The notes under the pieces were generated by a model, which had not been told where the DNA came from, did no database searches, and worked only from the letters and a program-made list of their open reading frames with translations. A DNA stretch of 64,000 bases. Source: Boothiomyces macroporosus (taxonomy: Eukaryota > Chytridiomycota > Chytridiomycetes > Rhizophydiales > Terramycetaceae). Made by a program: the position numbers and the translations under genes. This document shows, in pieces, positions 21,861-33,325 of this stretch (positions are counted from its first letter, which is position 1; each line of letters opens with the position of its first letter). Where the stretch lies: NCBI GenBank assembly GCA_027604185.1, contig JADGKB010000014.1:143665-207664 (forward strand), in the 5' to 3' direction.

Positions 21861-22619
21861 TGCTTTTATAAATCAGTTTTGTAAAGAAATTGACCAATGA
21901 ATAAAATCTTGACGTGTATGCAATTTTGGTTCATGGATTATTCAAAAAAGGTTTGTTGCTTCAGAATTCCATAAAGTGGTGTGGGTCGCAACAAGTATAG
22001 CGTGGGCTATCTGTAAGATTTAAATCACTGGTCCCTTCAACATACGTGAGTCTTGTGACATTTGGGGATTTCTCAATCCTAATACAAGATCTGGTTCAGA
22101 CAATATACCCCATGCCAGCTTAGAAACTACAGGTCCGCCTAGAATTTCATTTAATCTTTTGGGAATGTGCTGACTTTAATGATCTTCCTTTCCAATGAGC
22201 GTTCGTATTATTGTGGTAAACAATGCAAAAACGATTTAATGTGGATCACACGCAATATCTGATCAATGGAATATCGCAGTCGGTGAATCGAATTCATTTT
22301 TTGGTCAATAATTGAAATAATTCATTTCTCCAAAATATGCAAAGAACTTGACAGCAAGGGTCCCAAAGACTGCAACCTCTATTCTAATACTCATTCAAGA
22401 CATTGCTGAAGATGATTAATGGAACACGGATTGAAGCAGCTACCATTTGATTAGCGTAGGAATTCAAATACTAAACGATGAAGGGCATGAGAGACTACAA
22501 CCTGTAACCAAATTTTCCTCTCTATTTGTCAACTTAATATATATAAACAATGTGAATTTTACTGTTGTATATTGTCTATTGTTTTTTATAAGAACACGAA
22601 TTTGCTAAACTTTTTTAAT
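21861..22619. other. 759-bp intergenic region
   Basis: AT-rich sequence between the family 2 array and the guanylyl cyclase gene. No ORF with motif support, tRNA or repeat was seen. It should hold the cyclase promoter. Confidence 0.4.
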
Positions 22620-25552
22620 ATGGAAGTGCCAAAGAATGAAGATTTGAATTCTGGAGGATGCCCAATCAAGAAACTAAATTTGCCAGAGTACAATAAGGAC
22701 AGTTCGGGGATATCTCCAACAAGCGCGACGACAGTCACTGCTGAATCTCCAGACACTTTAGCATCGAAATATCCAGGGGGTTGTCCAATAAAAAAGATCG
22801 GAATTGTTTCTGAAGCCGCAATTCAGGAAGACGATGGCACTACCCCAGTAAATCCTGACTCAAAGACCGTCAATCCGCGAGCATCAACCACGATGGTAAA
22901 GGAAGTCAGTATAAACCAATATGAAGCAAATAGCTCTTCAGATAAAATGTCAGCTGAACGTGAATATCACAATTACACTGCCAGACAAACAAAAGAGTTA
23001 TTTGACCATTTGCGCGGAGAAACTGAAGAAATCGAGAATTATATCGCAGTTGGGGAGAAAGAAGTACTATTGAAAGATGAAATTGCCTTTTTAATGAGAC
23101 GACATGAAATGGCACTTGCAAATTTGGCACAGGCACAGGTACATGGTTTTTTGATCAAAGGCTGTTGATTACGAGAAACGAAAGGAATCGCTCGATTCCA
23201 TATTAGTTGCTAGAGCAGAGCGGAAAAAGGCAAAGAAGGAAGCTCGAAAGTCGATCAGAGCGTCCAAGAAGAGAGATCTAGTGATTCAGCAACAAGAAAA
23301 TGCAGCACAAGCCGCTGCAAGAATTCGAGAAACCATCAATGAAAAAAGATTGGCATTTGATGCAATGACAATCCATATGAATGAAATCCACGACAAGCAG
23401 AGAAAGAATCTGATTCATGGACAAGAACGAAGAGCTGCAAACGAAAAGATTCTTATCGACTTGGAAACGCGTCATTTAAAGGTTAAACAATAGTAACATT
23501 AGGATGAAGTTCGAAGTACAATTTTAAAAAAGTTTCAAGTACGCCAAAACCACCAAGGGCACTTGAATAAAAGGGTTAATGACAACCTCAGAGAATTTCA
23601 GCTATTGGAATTGCGACACTCAAAAGAAAAGTTTGAATTGGAAATGGTTTCATTTGAAGAAATTGGAAACAAAAAGATTGCGCATGAGACGCAAATGGCG
23701 GAATTAAAGCTTAAACAAATGAATGAGATGCATACTGAAAAGGAGAATGTGATTTCCAAGAAGGAGTCTGCCAAAGAGGCATATCTACAGGTTCTTCATC
23801 AGAGGGAATTAAGAGAACTAGCTCATGAACAAAAGATTGCTTTACGGCAGCTAAGGATTAAACAAGATGAAAAGTAAAGTTTAGCTGACGCAGGATTCAA
23901 TCCAAAAAGGGGTTTAATTCAAAAAATTCTAGCGGTCAAGGCTCCAAAGGCGGATCTAAAGGCGGTTCTAGCGTGCATTCCAGAGTTGCTTCAAATACGT
24001 CTATAGGATCATCTGCTGAATACGATGGGAAAAAGTCGACATTCAATTCTGGAGTAAAGAAACTGGAAGAGGAATTGAATGAAGACGACAGTGGTGATAA
24101 CGGTTTATTTGACAAATCGAAAATGGCCCAATCGTTGATAAATTTGGCAGCCAAACATCGAGAGGAGACGGCTACAGTAGAAGCAATGATGAAACAAGAA
24201 ATCAACGACTGTATATTGGCATTTGAAGCAAAAGTGGCAGAAATGGAGGAAGCACATCTGGCTGCTGCTTCCAAACTATTACAGGATCAGGAACGTGATA
24301 TCAACAACCTCAAAGCGGTGCAAGATAAAGAAATTAAGATGGAAGAGTCCATGCACGATAGTGAAATGAAGATGCTGGTTGAAAGAAGAATCTTGAACAG
24401 TGTCCTTGAAACTGTTGCTGACGGGATAATTAATATAAAGCCTGATGGAAAAATCACGAGATTTAACCATGCTGCTGAACGAATGTTTGGTAACGGTACT
24501 TTAACATTAGGATATAGTGCAAGCGAGGTAATCGGCCTGAACATTACTCATCTTATGCCTGCCAGGTTTGCAGAGCACCACCACCAGTATCTGGACAACT
24601 ATTTGACTACTGGTTTAAAGAAAATAATTGGGATTGGAAGAAGAGTTTATGGCCTCAAAAAAGATGGCTCAGAGTTTCCAGTTCACCTATCTGTAAGTGA
24701 AATAAAGGATGATGGCGAGCATCTATTCACAGGGATAGCAAGAGACCTCACTGAAGAAGTCGCTGAAGAAGAACGAATGAAAGCACTTGATCTTGAAAAG
24801 AAGAGGGAGCTGGAAAATATGGTGTCAAAATTAGACGTTACCAAACGGAAAGCTAATGGATTGATTAGTCAAATGCTGCCACAATCGGTCTCTACGCAGC
24901 TGCTAAACGGTCAAAAAGTAAAGCCACAGTCATTTGAATCTGCAACTATATTCTTCCTAGATGTCGTTGGATTTACCTACATTACATCAAAAATTGAGCC
25001 ATTAGACACAGTTGTCCTTCTTAATTCACTTTATAGTGTAATAGACGCTGTAATTGAAAAGTATGATGTGTATAAAGTTGAAACAGTGGGTAAAACTTGA
25101 ATTAATTTCCAGGTGATACATACTTGGTTGTATCAGGAATTCCAGAGGTCAATAAATACCATGCAGAAGAAATTGCAACAATGTCCTTGCATTTGTTGTA
25201 TGCCATTGACAGATATGTATTCCCCAACAATCCTGAAGTGAAAATCAGAGTTAGGATTGGATTAAATAGTGGGCCAGTGGTTGCGGGTGTAATCGGCAGT
25301 AAAATGCCAAGATATTGCGTCTTTGTAATTGATGATTTATTTTAGGGTGATACAGTAAATACTGGATCGCGAATGGAGTCCAACGGACAGCCCTCAAAGA
25401 TACACCTATCAGAGAGCACATTTAAACTATTAAGCCGCAGTGGCGAGTATGTAATGTCCAACAGAGGTGAAATCGAAGTCAAAGGCAAAGGCAAAATGAA
25501 TACCTACTGGTTAGAATCAAAGAAAGGAATGGATTTCAATCAATTTAAATAA
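22620..25552 (+). CDS. PAS-domain guanylyl cyclase
   Basis: 934 residues over seven exons. The N-terminus repeats GGCPIKK twice (near residues 12 and 55), followed by long charged coiled coils. A PAS domain follows ([40 protein letters not shown]), then a signalling helix and a class III cyclase domain. The cyclase keeps both metal aspartates ([17 protein letters not shown]) and the NTGSRME transition-state residues. The base-selecting positions are Glu (VETVGD) and Cys (RYCVFGD), as in guanylyl rather than adenylyl cyclases. Introns: 23139-23160, 23482-23502, 23874-23893, 24490-24510, 25090-25112, 25325-25345. The fourth lacks a stop and is recognised only because its removal restores the PAS motif [14 protein letters not shown] 22620; stop inside AATAAA. 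Confidence 0.92.
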
Positions 25553-25553
25553 A
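25548..25553 (+). terminator. AATAAA overlapping the stop codon
   Basis: The TAA at 25550-25552 of the guanylyl cyclase gene is embedded in AATAAA. Confidence 0.45.
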
Positions 25554-25837
25554 TGATTTTGAGCAAGACTGTAGGTGTACGACTTGAATTGATATTTGGC
25601 ACTGCATTTCAGGAGAAACTAGTTCAATCTGAAAGTTCAGCATTGTTTAATATGCAGATAGGGTTCTCCGTCGAGTCTTATAGATCAGATTATAATATTC
25701 TGTTCTGTTTACTGAATGGAATAAACCTGGTGGCTAGCGCCAAATTAAAATCAGCCAGTAGGTTTATATTCTATGAAAGCAAGTACGGCTAAGGCAAAGT
25801 GACTACAGACATTATCAAACACAAATTGATTTATTAT

Positions 25838-26443
25838 TTATGCTTGCTTTACACCAAGGTATTGGATTACACTTGACATTCCGTTGTGACCACCTCCTTC
25901 GTGAATATCTCGTTCAAGCTCTTCCATTTTGACAGTTTTCAGTCCAGTGAGCTCGTCAGGAAGAATATCCGCTGTAAGTACTCTATCTGCATCCTGAGGG
26001 CCTCCAGTCCCTCTTCCAATATTCTTTGGAGTATAGGCTTCTAGAATAAAGTAACCTCCAATTGCGAGACTCTTTACGACTTTAGCATGCACTTTAACTC
26101 GGACGCTAGAAGGCATATGGCACCAAATGCTGATAATGGCATCATACCCTGGCTTCATTTCGTATGCTTCTAAATCCGCAACAAATGCTTTCACTTTGTC
26201 TTGCAACCCTTCTTGTTTTGCCCATTCGTTGAGTTTCTTGACTCCCTCAATTGAAAGATCCACACAGTCTACTTGAAATCCCAGCTTTGCCAGATGAATG
26301 GCGTTGCGACCTTCCCCTTCTCCCAGACTCAATACTTTTCCGCCGGGTTTGATGTGCTGCACAACTTGGCATAGATAATCGTTTGGCTGGGTTCCAAAGA
26401 CGAATTCTTTGGTGTTGTATCGTTCGTCCCATCGATTTGCCAT
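25838..26443 (-). CDS. class I SAM-dependent methyltransferase, bacterial TehB-like
   Basis: 201 residues, intronless. It starts MANRWDERYNTKEFVFGTQP, and the WDERY..FGTxPN opening is typical of small bacterial methyltransferases. Motif I is VLSLGEGEGRNAIHLA, followed by the acidic ribose-binding end of beta2 (VDCVDLS) and DAIISIWCHMP. The substrate is not predictable; relatives act on tellurite, thiopurines or small thiols. The lack of introns and the bacterial-like sequence suggest acquisition by transfer. It diverges from the CoA-disulfide reductase gene across a 351-bp spacer. Confidence 0.9.
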   Translation of the reverse strand: MANRWDERYNTKEFVFGTQPNDYLCQVVQHIKPGGKVLSLGEGEGRNAIHLAKLGFQVDCVDLSIEGVKKLNEWAKQEGLQDKVKAFVADLEAYEMKPGYDAIISIWCHMPSSVRVKVHAKVVKSLAIGGYFILEAYTPKNIGRGTGGPQDADRVLTADILPDELTGLKTVKMEELERDIHEGGGHNGMSSVIQYLGVKQA

Positions 26444-26794
26444 TTTTAATCAAAAATTCTTTTGAAAGCGGGAATTCATCATCGATTACCAACTCGACAA
26501 ACTAGTGTAGCTCCGTGAACTGTGAGGAAATGGCCAGATGTAGAGATACACTCTTGTAGGACTGAGCTAGACAGACAGACGGCGGTGCAGTAAAACTTAA
26601 TGATTCAATAGCATAGACTCTCATCAATCCCCATTAGTTTTTCCGCCAATGAATATTAATTGTGATATGTTACTGATCAGTGGAAAACACTGACCAACTT
26701 TTTGTCATTTGCGACGTGTCTCATTATTACTCATACTGCACGTGACTTATGAGGTATTTAAAATTGACTGGAAAATATCAATTCCTTCATCAAA
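26444..26794. other. divergent promoter region (methyltransferase / CoADR)
   Basis: 351 bp between divergent ATGs. A TATTTAAA at 26755-26762 lies 40 bp before the CoADR start. No gene seen. Confidence 0.45.
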
Positions 26795-28471
26795 ATGTCG
26801 AAATCAATCAAAATTGTCATTGTAGGAGGTGTAGCAGGTGGCGCGACTGCTGCTGCTCGATTACGCCGAATGAATGAACTTGCAAACATCAAAGTATTTG
26901 AAAAAGGAGAGCATGTCTCCTATGCCAACTGCGGGTTGCCTTACTATATTGGAAATACCATCACTAATCAAAAAGATTTGCTGCTTGCTTCCCCAGAGCT
27001 ATTTCGCAATCGATTCAATGTCACTGTGAAAACGAAACACGAAGTGAAGGAAATCAAGCGCGATTCCAAGTTCGTGGTCGTCAAAGACCTTGAAAAAGGA
27101 ACTGAAATCAAAGAAGACTATGATTATTTGGTCCTCGCTACTGGAGCTCATCCAATTAAACCAGATCTTCATGGCATCAACAGCGAAGGTATTTTTACTC
27201 TTCGTAACGTGAAGGATAGTGACATAATCAAAACTTATGTTGCGGAACACCAAGTTAAAAAAGTAGCTATTGTTGGTGGTGGCTTTATTGGGCTCGAATT
27301 AGCTGAAAGCTTGGTTCATCGTGGTATTGGCGTCGAAATTATAGAGCGCTTAGATCAAGTGATGGCTCCATTTGATGCAGAAATGGTTGAAGAAATTCAC
27401 AAGGAATTGAGCAGGAATGGCGTTAAAGTAAATTTCAAGACTTCTGTAACTGCCTTTGAAAAGCAAAGTGATGGCTCATTGGACGTCAAAACAGATAGTA
27501 ACAGCAAAATCAATGCAGACATGGTTATTTTGGCTATCGGTGTCAGGCCAGACATTGATATGATTAAAGCCGCTGGTATCGAGCTAGGATCCTTGGGTGG
27601 AATTAAAACGAACGAACGAATGCAGACTAGCGATCCTTACATTTATGCAGTCGGAGACAGTGTCGAAACTAAAGATTTTGTTACTGGAAAGAATGTCATT
27701 ATCCCGCTAGCTAATCCTGCAAACAGACAAGCTAGGGTGGCTGCTGATAACATTGCCAACCCTAAAACCAGTACCAAATATCGCGGAGTCCAAGGTACTG
27801 CCATCTGCAAGGTATTTGACTACACAGTTGCAATGACTGGAAATAGCGAAAAAGCGCTGAAAAGAAACAATATCCAGTACGAAAAGGTATACCTTCATCC
27901 TTTCAACCATGTTTCTTACTACCCTGGCGCTCACAAAATCTCTTTGAAAGTACTATTTGATCCAAAGTCTGGTAAAATCTTTGGGGCTCAGGCTTGCGGA
28001 GTCGATGGGGTTGACAAGCGTATCGATGTAATTTCTATGGCTATCCAAGGTGGAATGACTATGGGGGATTTAGAAGAAGTTGAGTTGTGCTACTCTCCAC
28101 AATACGGCAGTGCAAAAGATCCAATCAACGTGGCAGGAATGATTGCTTCAAATATGCTACGAGGAGATCAACCTTTAACTCATTGGTCTGCAGATGAGAA
28201 GCGTGAACAACTCATAGATGTCCGAAGCCCTGAAGAACACAGCGCATTCCACGTTCCAAACTCAAAGAATATCCCACTTCCTGAATTGCGAAATCGATTA
28301 AGCGAAATCCGAAAGGATCTGCCAGTTTATGTATACTGCGCTGTTGGCCAAAGAGGTTACTATGCCACCAGAATCTTGCGCCTGAACGGATACGATGCAA
28401 GAAACATTTCTGGCGGAGTCACTACATACAAATCTGTGAATCCAGTTGCAGATTTAAAGAATAAATTCTGA
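26795..28471 (+). CDS. CoA-disulfide reductase fused to rhodanese
   Basis: 558 residues, intronless. FAD site VIVGGVAGGATAAARLRR at the N-terminus; redox Cys46 in SYANCGLPYYIG; NAD(P)H site IVGGGFIGLELAESL; second FAD motif YAVGDSVE; then the dimerisation domain and a C-terminal rhodanese domain with Cys515 in VYCAVGQRGYYA. Bacterial enzymes of this fusion type reduce CoA-disulfide or CoA-persulfide with NAD(P)H, linking redox balance and sulfur handling. The absence of introns next to intron-bearing neighbours, and the bacterial domain order, suggest horizontal transfer. The adjacent methionine-pathway gene makes a sulfur-metabolism context plausible. Confidence 0.94.
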   Translation: MSKSIKIVIVGGVAGGATAAARLRRMNELANIKVFEKGEHVSYANCGLPYYIGNTITNQKDLLLASPELFRNRFNVTVKTKHEVKEIKRDSKFVVVKDLEKGTEIKEDYDYLVLATGAHPIKPDLHGINSEGIFTLRNVKDSDIIKTYVAEHQVKKVAIVGGGFIGLELAESLVHRGIGVEIIERLDQVMAPFDAEMVEEIHKELSRNGVKVNFKTSVTAFEKQSDGSLDVKTDSNSKINADMVILAIGVRPDIDMIKAAGIELGSLGGIKTNERMQTSDPYIYAVGDSVETKDFVTGKNVIIPLANPANRQARVAADNIANPKTSTKYRGVQGTAICKVFDYTVAMTGNSEKALKRNNIQYEKVYLHPFNHVSYYPGAHKISLKVLFDPKSGKIFGAQACGVDGVDKRIDVISMAIQGGMTMGDLEEVELCYSPQYGSAKDPINVAGMIASNMLRGDQPLTHWSADEKREQLIDVRSPEEHSAFHVPNSKNIPLPELRNRLSEIRKDLPVYVYCAVGQRGYYATRILRLNGYDARNISGGVTTYKSVNPVADLKNKF

Positions 28472-28564
28472 TTTTGTAAAGAACTCGTGCAACTAGGATA
28501 GCGTAGCATCCAATCACCATTTAATCTTTCCTTGAGTTACGTAAACCAGCCGCAATGTCGCTCA

Positions 28565-30426
28565 ATGATTGGCCCGTTGTTGTGGGGTCAAAGTATCGGC
28601 TCCGAAAAAAGAAACTTTTTCAAATCAGAAATGCTGCCAGTTGGTGAAACTATACCGGAAACCCCACATGGTACTAATCATTTAATATAGCTGTGTCAGT
28701 ATCGCTTCCAACATGGCAAGATAATGTCGGGTACGAAGAAGGAGATCCAGCAGTGGTGTCTAAAATGAAAGGAGGTTACCCTAGATTTGTATTTCATCCC
28801 TTGATTAAACAGGTATTTGAATTATAATATAGCTATTTCAGTATTGCCTGGATAGATTTGGAAAGGAAAATGAATCCCTATTGGTCTTAAACTCCCGACA
28901 GGCAACAGCAGAATGCCGAGCATTCATGAAATGCAGGATTAAAGAACCCGCATATATTCATCTAGTCGAACTTGTCGCAACATCGAATGTGCAGTCCGTA
29001 TATAGCTTTTCAACTCCAAAAATTTACATTATTTTGTTTCCCTCAGTTTATGCCAAAGTCGCAAAGGAATTTTGGCAGCATACCGGAACTGGAATCACAT
29101 CAAGATTTGCAGAGTATTGTCTGATACAGCTCGATGTGTTTTACGTCCTCCCAAAACAGCTTGAGCCAGCAACAGGGAGTAAAAGCCAGTCATTTAAAAA
29201 GGAAGAAAGATCACAAAATCTGAGCAGGCAGCATTTAGAAAGTAGCAAAGTGGCCTCGATTTTTGTTGAGGAAAGATTTGGCAGAAACCTTGATATGAAA
29301 ACAGAAGTTGAGCATGTAAAGACTGCTTTGAAAAGACGAATTGCTGGTGTGCTTGGTGATGCAGAAGATTCTACAGATGTTGTCGATGATGGAAATGACA
29401 ATGAGTCTCTAAGAGATGAAAAGGTGAATCAAGATCATGTTTTCTTGTTTCCATCTGGGATGCAAGCCATATATTTTAGCCACAAAGTAGCCGTAGCCCT
29501 CTATCCTGGCCTTAAAAGTGTTCAATATGGGTAATTAATCCCTGATTTAGATTTCCATACACCGATACCTTGAAAATACAAGAAAAATTTGGTTCTGGAG
29601 CTCATTTCTTTGGACATGGATCCCTTAAAGATTTGAAAAGTCTTGAAAAGCTACTGGAAACAGAGAAAATTTCCAGTCTTTACTGTGAATTTCCAAGTAA
29701 TCCGCTTTTGGAATCGCCTCCACTCGAAAGGCTCTGGGAACTTTCTCAGCTGTACAAATTCATCCTAGTTGTTGATGAAACAATTGGGAATATTGTCAAC
29801 ATCAATATTTTAAACTATTGCCACCTGGTTGTTTCGTCCTTGACCAAAGTATTTTCCGGTGATTCCAATGTAATGGGAGGATCGCTGGTGGTAAACCCAA
29901 ATAGCAATTTAGCAAACATACTTTTCGAAAAGATTCAAGAATTATACCAGGATGACTTGTGGCATGAAGATGTCCTCTTTCTGGAGAGAAATTCGAGACA
30001 CTTCAAGTATAGAATTGGAGTTATCAACAACAATGCTGAACAGCTTTGCGATATTTTAGTGAAGCATCCAAAAGGTTCGCTCTTGCTAACGTAGTCAAGC
30101 AGCTATATTACCCAAAATACACAAGTAGAGAACTTTACGAACGCTTTGCAAATGGAGACAAGAAGGGATATGGGGGCTTGTTTTCTGTTGTATTACATTC
30201 TCCAGAGCAAGCTAAAAAGTTTTATGATCTATTACCGATTTACAAAGGGCCATCTCTAGGAACAAACTTTACGCTTGCATGTCCATACACTATACTAGCC
30301 CATTATACTGAGCTGGAATGGGCAGAAAAGTATGGAGTTTCCCCTTGGCTGATTAGAATTTCAATTGGGATGGAAGATGCAGAGTGGTTGATTAATTCAT
30401 TTATAACTGCACTTGATAATATATAG
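28565..30426 (+). CDS. STR2: cystathionine gamma-synthase, fungal STR2 type
   Basis: 593 residues over five exons. The start [14 protein letters not shown] is chosen because this frame joins the first splice; the fungal hallmark [20 protein letters not shown] follows. The PLP fold is seen in [28 protein letters not shown], and the lysine in SSLTKVFSG with GGSLVVNP. The enzyme makes cystathionine from a homoserine ester and cysteine in the methionine pathway. Introns: 28671-28690, 28813-28832, 29531-29550, 30075-30094, all 20 nt; each repairs a recognisable motif. It is the only intron-bearing gene in this block, consistent with vertical descent among acquired genes. Confidence 0.92.
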
Positions 30427-30551
30427 TTTATGTTGACCATATTCCCGGTATATTGATTACTCATTGCTGCTCCTATAATCCATACCCGTCGGGTACACAC
30501 AATTTGTAAATTGCCGAAATTTTCCCCAAGTTTTACCGATTACCAAAATAC

Positions 30552-30559
30552 TATAAAAA
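30552..30559 (+). promoter_or_regulatory. TATA box of first TetX-like gene
   Basis: TATAAAAA begins 33 bp before the ATG at 30585. Confidence 0.55.
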
Positions 30560-30584
30560 CAAAGCTTGGAAGAGACAAATCAAA

Positions 30585-31784
30585 ATGCATCAATCAGTTG
30601 AACCAAAATCAAGAGTAATCGCAATTGTTGGCGGTGGGCCAGGTGGACTTTTGCTTGCCAGCTTGCTAAACAAATTCAAATTCACCAGTGTCAAACTTTA
30701 CGAAAGTGATCCTAGCCCTAGCTATCGCAATCAAGGTGGGTCTTTGGACTTGCGTCAAGAATCAGGGCAGTACGCAATGAAACTGGCTGGCCTACACGAA
30801 AAATTCATGGCCAAAGCAAGGATGGAGGGTGACGCTTTAAGACTGGTCGATAAAACTGGAAAGATACTTGTTAACCACGAATCTTCTGGCAATGACACTT
30901 ACAATCCTGAAATTGACCGGGCAGATTTGCGTCAAATTCTTTTGGATTCTGTTCCACCAGAAATGATTGAATGGAATCACAAATTGATCAAAGTTACAAA
31001 GGAAGAGGGAAGCCATAGCCTCTATTTCGAAAATGGCAAGCAAGTGAGATGTGATGTAGTTATTGGAGCCGATGGGGCTTGGTCAAGAGTCAGAAAGTAT
31101 ATCACCTCTCAAAAACCTGAATACTCTGGTATCTCTATGGTAGACATGATTATCAAGGATTTCGACAGTACTCTGCTCACTAAATCGTATAAAGATGGGT
31201 TAATGTTTTGTGCACACCAAAACCAAGTGATGGTTATTCAAAGAAATGGAAACGGAGTAGTGCGCGTTTATGCTGGGATGCGAATTGAAGAATCTTGGCA
31301 ACATGAAACTCCAATTGCAAAAGGAATCAACGCTAAACAAAATACCCTTGCTTGCTATGAAGGCTGGGATGAATCCATGCTTGATTTTATTAGATACGCT
31401 GAAGAGGACAGCATGGTTGTACGAGCTATTTATCAAATGCCAACAGATTTGAATTACAAGTTTCAAGATGGCGTTGCTTTAATTGGCGATGCTGCACACT
31501 TGATGTCACCATTTGCTGGTGAAGGTGTCAACATGGCATTGATGGATGCAGCTAGGCTGGCAGAAGAGTTGTGTAAAGATGCTGAAATACCCATTGTGTT
31601 TGAAAGATACTACCGGGATATGAAACACCGAGCGGTTCCAGCAATGACTGAATCCCTGTATAACCTCAACAAAATCCTATGTGAAGACTCGCCGAAATCC
31701 GCGATGGAAGTATTTAATCCATCATGGAATCAAATGCTCCAAAGGGTCATTGTTGGGCTGCTAGGAAGAGTAAGAATATTCTAA
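30585..31784 (+). CDS. FAD-dependent monooxygenase, TetX-like, copy 1
   Basis: 399 residues, intronless. FAD motif IAIVGGGPGGLLLASLL; conserved YRNQGGSLDLRQESGQYAMK; DG motif GADGAWSRVRKYI; second FAD motif LIGDAAHLMSPFAGEGVNMA. Members of this aromatic-hydroxylase group oxidise small aromatic or polyketide compounds; bacterial TetX acts on tetracyclines. The substrate here is unknown and resistance should not be assumed. A tandem paralogue follows after 114 bp. Intronless structure and closeness to bacterial enzymes suggest transfer followed by duplication. The stop is followed directly by AATAAA (TAAATAAAG). Confidence 0.92.
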   Translation: MHQSVEPKSRVIAIVGGGPGGLLLASLLNKFKFTSVKLYESDPSPSYRNQGGSLDLRQESGQYAMKLAGLHEKFMAKARMEGDALRLVDKTGKILVNHESSGNDTYNPEIDRADLRQILLDSVPPEMIEWNHKLIKVTKEEGSHSLYFENGKQVRCDVVIGADGAWSRVRKYITSQKPEYSGISMVDMIIKDFDSTLLTKSYKDGLMFCAHQNQVMVIQRNGNGVVRVYAGMRIEESWQHETPIAKGINAKQNTLACYEGWDESMLDFIRYAEEDSMVVRAIYQMPTDLNYKFQDGVALIGDAAHLMSPFAGEGVNMALMDAARLAEELCKDAEIPIVFERYYRDMKHRAVPAMTESLYNLNKILCEDSPKSAMEVFNPSWNQMLQRVIVGLLGRVRIF

Positions 31785-31866
31785 ATAAAGAACATCAATT
31801 GCAGTTTTTTCTGGGTTATTTTCCTTCGGGCGAGGATTCGCCCTAACTGGACCCGAACCATACAAA

Positions 31867-31874
31867 TATAAAAA
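31867..31874 (+). promoter_or_regulatory. TATA box of second TetX-like gene
   Basis: TATAAAAA begins 32 bp before the ATG at 31899. Confidence 0.55.
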
Positions 31875-31898
31875 GACTCTACCATTTCTTTCAGGCAA

Positions 31899-33047
31899 AT
31901 GGCAAGTGAAATGGCTGAAAAAGAAATCGCAATCATCGGGTGCGGCCCAGGAGGATTAATGTGTGCAAAACTATTGACTCAATTTGGTTTCAAGAATGTT
32001 AAGGTTTATGAGGCAGAACCATCACCGGAATATCGTAACCAAGGTGGCTCTCTGGACTTGAAAGAAGATTCTGGCCAATATGCAATGAAGCTAGCTGGAT
32101 TACATGAAAAATTCTTGGCTCTTTCAAGACCTGAAGGACAGCATTTGAAATTAGCAGACAGGGATGGATCTGTACTCTTCAACTATGAAGGGTCTTCTGA
32201 AACAGAAATGTATAATCCTGAAATTGACCGCAATGATTTAAGAAAGATATTATTGGATGCTGTCAACCCAAATTTAATTCACTGGAATCACAAACTGATG
32301 AAAGTTGAACAGCAAGATGGAAAGAACATTCTCACATTCGAATCTGGAAAGGAACTGGTCTGCGATTTAGTGATTGGAGCAGATGGAGCGTGGTCCAAAG
32401 TGCGCAAACTTTTAACACCAATCATCCCAGAGTACTCTGGCTTATCGATGGTAGACATGGTTATCAAAGATTACGACAGTACTCATCTGACTAATATCTT
32501 TTCTAAAGGCTTACTCTTTGCATTATCAAAAAACAAGGGAATCCTAGTTCAAAGGAATGGTTATGGGATTGTCCGGATTTATGCTACTATGCGAGTTGAC
32601 GAATCGTGGCAAAAGCAAACTCCTATCGCCAGTGGAATCGATGCAAAGAAACTAACTCTTGAGCAATTTGAAGGTTGGGATGGATCGTTGTTGGATTTTA
32701 TCAGACTAGCGGATGAACAAAGTATGGTTGTGCGTGGAATATATCAAATGCCTGTTGATATAGATTATAGCTTGAAGCCTGGTGTGGTGCTTATTGGTGA
32801 TGCTGCACACGTAATGTCTCCATTTGCTGGTGAGGGTGTCAATATGGCTTTGATGGATGCGGCTATGATTGCTGAAGAGCTGTGTAAACAAAACAAAGTT
32901 GATACTGCCACACAGGTTTATTATGAAAACATGAAGGAAAGGGCAAGACCGTCAATGGAAAGATCTGCTGCAAACTTGAATCGCTTTTTCAACGACGAGG
33001 CTCCATCAACTGCCTTACCAGTATTTAAAAGAGCAGCTGGACAATAA
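31899..33047 (+). CDS. FAD-dependent monooxygenase, TetX-like, copy 2
   Basis: 382 residues, intronless. A clear paralogue of the upstream gene: IAIIGCGPGGLMCAKLL, YRNQGGSLDLKEDSGQYAMK, GADGAWSKVRKLL, LIGDAAHVMSPFAGEGVN. It ends about 17 residues earlier. The start could be ATG 31899 or the second ATG at 31911; the first fits the TATA spacing. Sequence divergence is spread along the whole gene, so the duplication is not recent. Confidence 0.92.
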   Translation: MASEMAEKEIAIIGCGPGGLMCAKLLTQFGFKNVKVYEAEPSPEYRNQGGSLDLKEDSGQYAMKLAGLHEKFLALSRPEGQHLKLADRDGSVLFNYEGSSETEMYNPEIDRNDLRKILLDAVNPNLIHWNHKLMKVEQQDGKNILTFESGKELVCDLVIGADGAWSKVRKLLTPIIPEYSGLSMVDMVIKDYDSTHLTNIFSKGLLFALSKNKGILVQRNGYGIVRIYATMRVDESWQKQTPIASGIDAKKLTLEQFEGWDGSLLDFIRLADEQSMVVRGIYQMPVDIDYSLKPGVVLIGDAAHVMSPFAGEGVNMALMDAAMIAEELCKQNKVDTATQVYYENMKERARPSMERSAANLNRFFNDEAPSTALPVFKRAAGQ

Positions 33048-33325
33048 GAAAAGCCCAGGATAATAAAGCAAAGCCAAATTTCACCTTTGTCTTGTTATCT
33101 GAGCAGTAACCCTAACCCAATCTAGATAGACATCATTATCAGTCATTTTCAATCGTCTATCCTGAGGAACTTGATCGATGGTAAGCACATTGTATGGATG
33201 TAAAAATGCTTTCAAACGATTGGCGGCGGATCAAAGATCGTAGCAGAAATTATGAGACTACCCGTTGTCAATCAGGATACATCTGCGGAATTGAAATAAT
33301 TAAAAACTTTATTCTATGATAATTA

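Noticed and set aside
25553..25792. 79-codon plus-strand ORF directly after the cyclase stop
   Set aside because: No motif, no promoter room, and it starts within the presumed 3' UTR.
18814..33121. Telomere-like AGGGTTAGGG near 18815 and CCCTAACCC near 33112
   Set aside because: Single short matches only; no array, so no evidence for telomeric origin or a telobox function.
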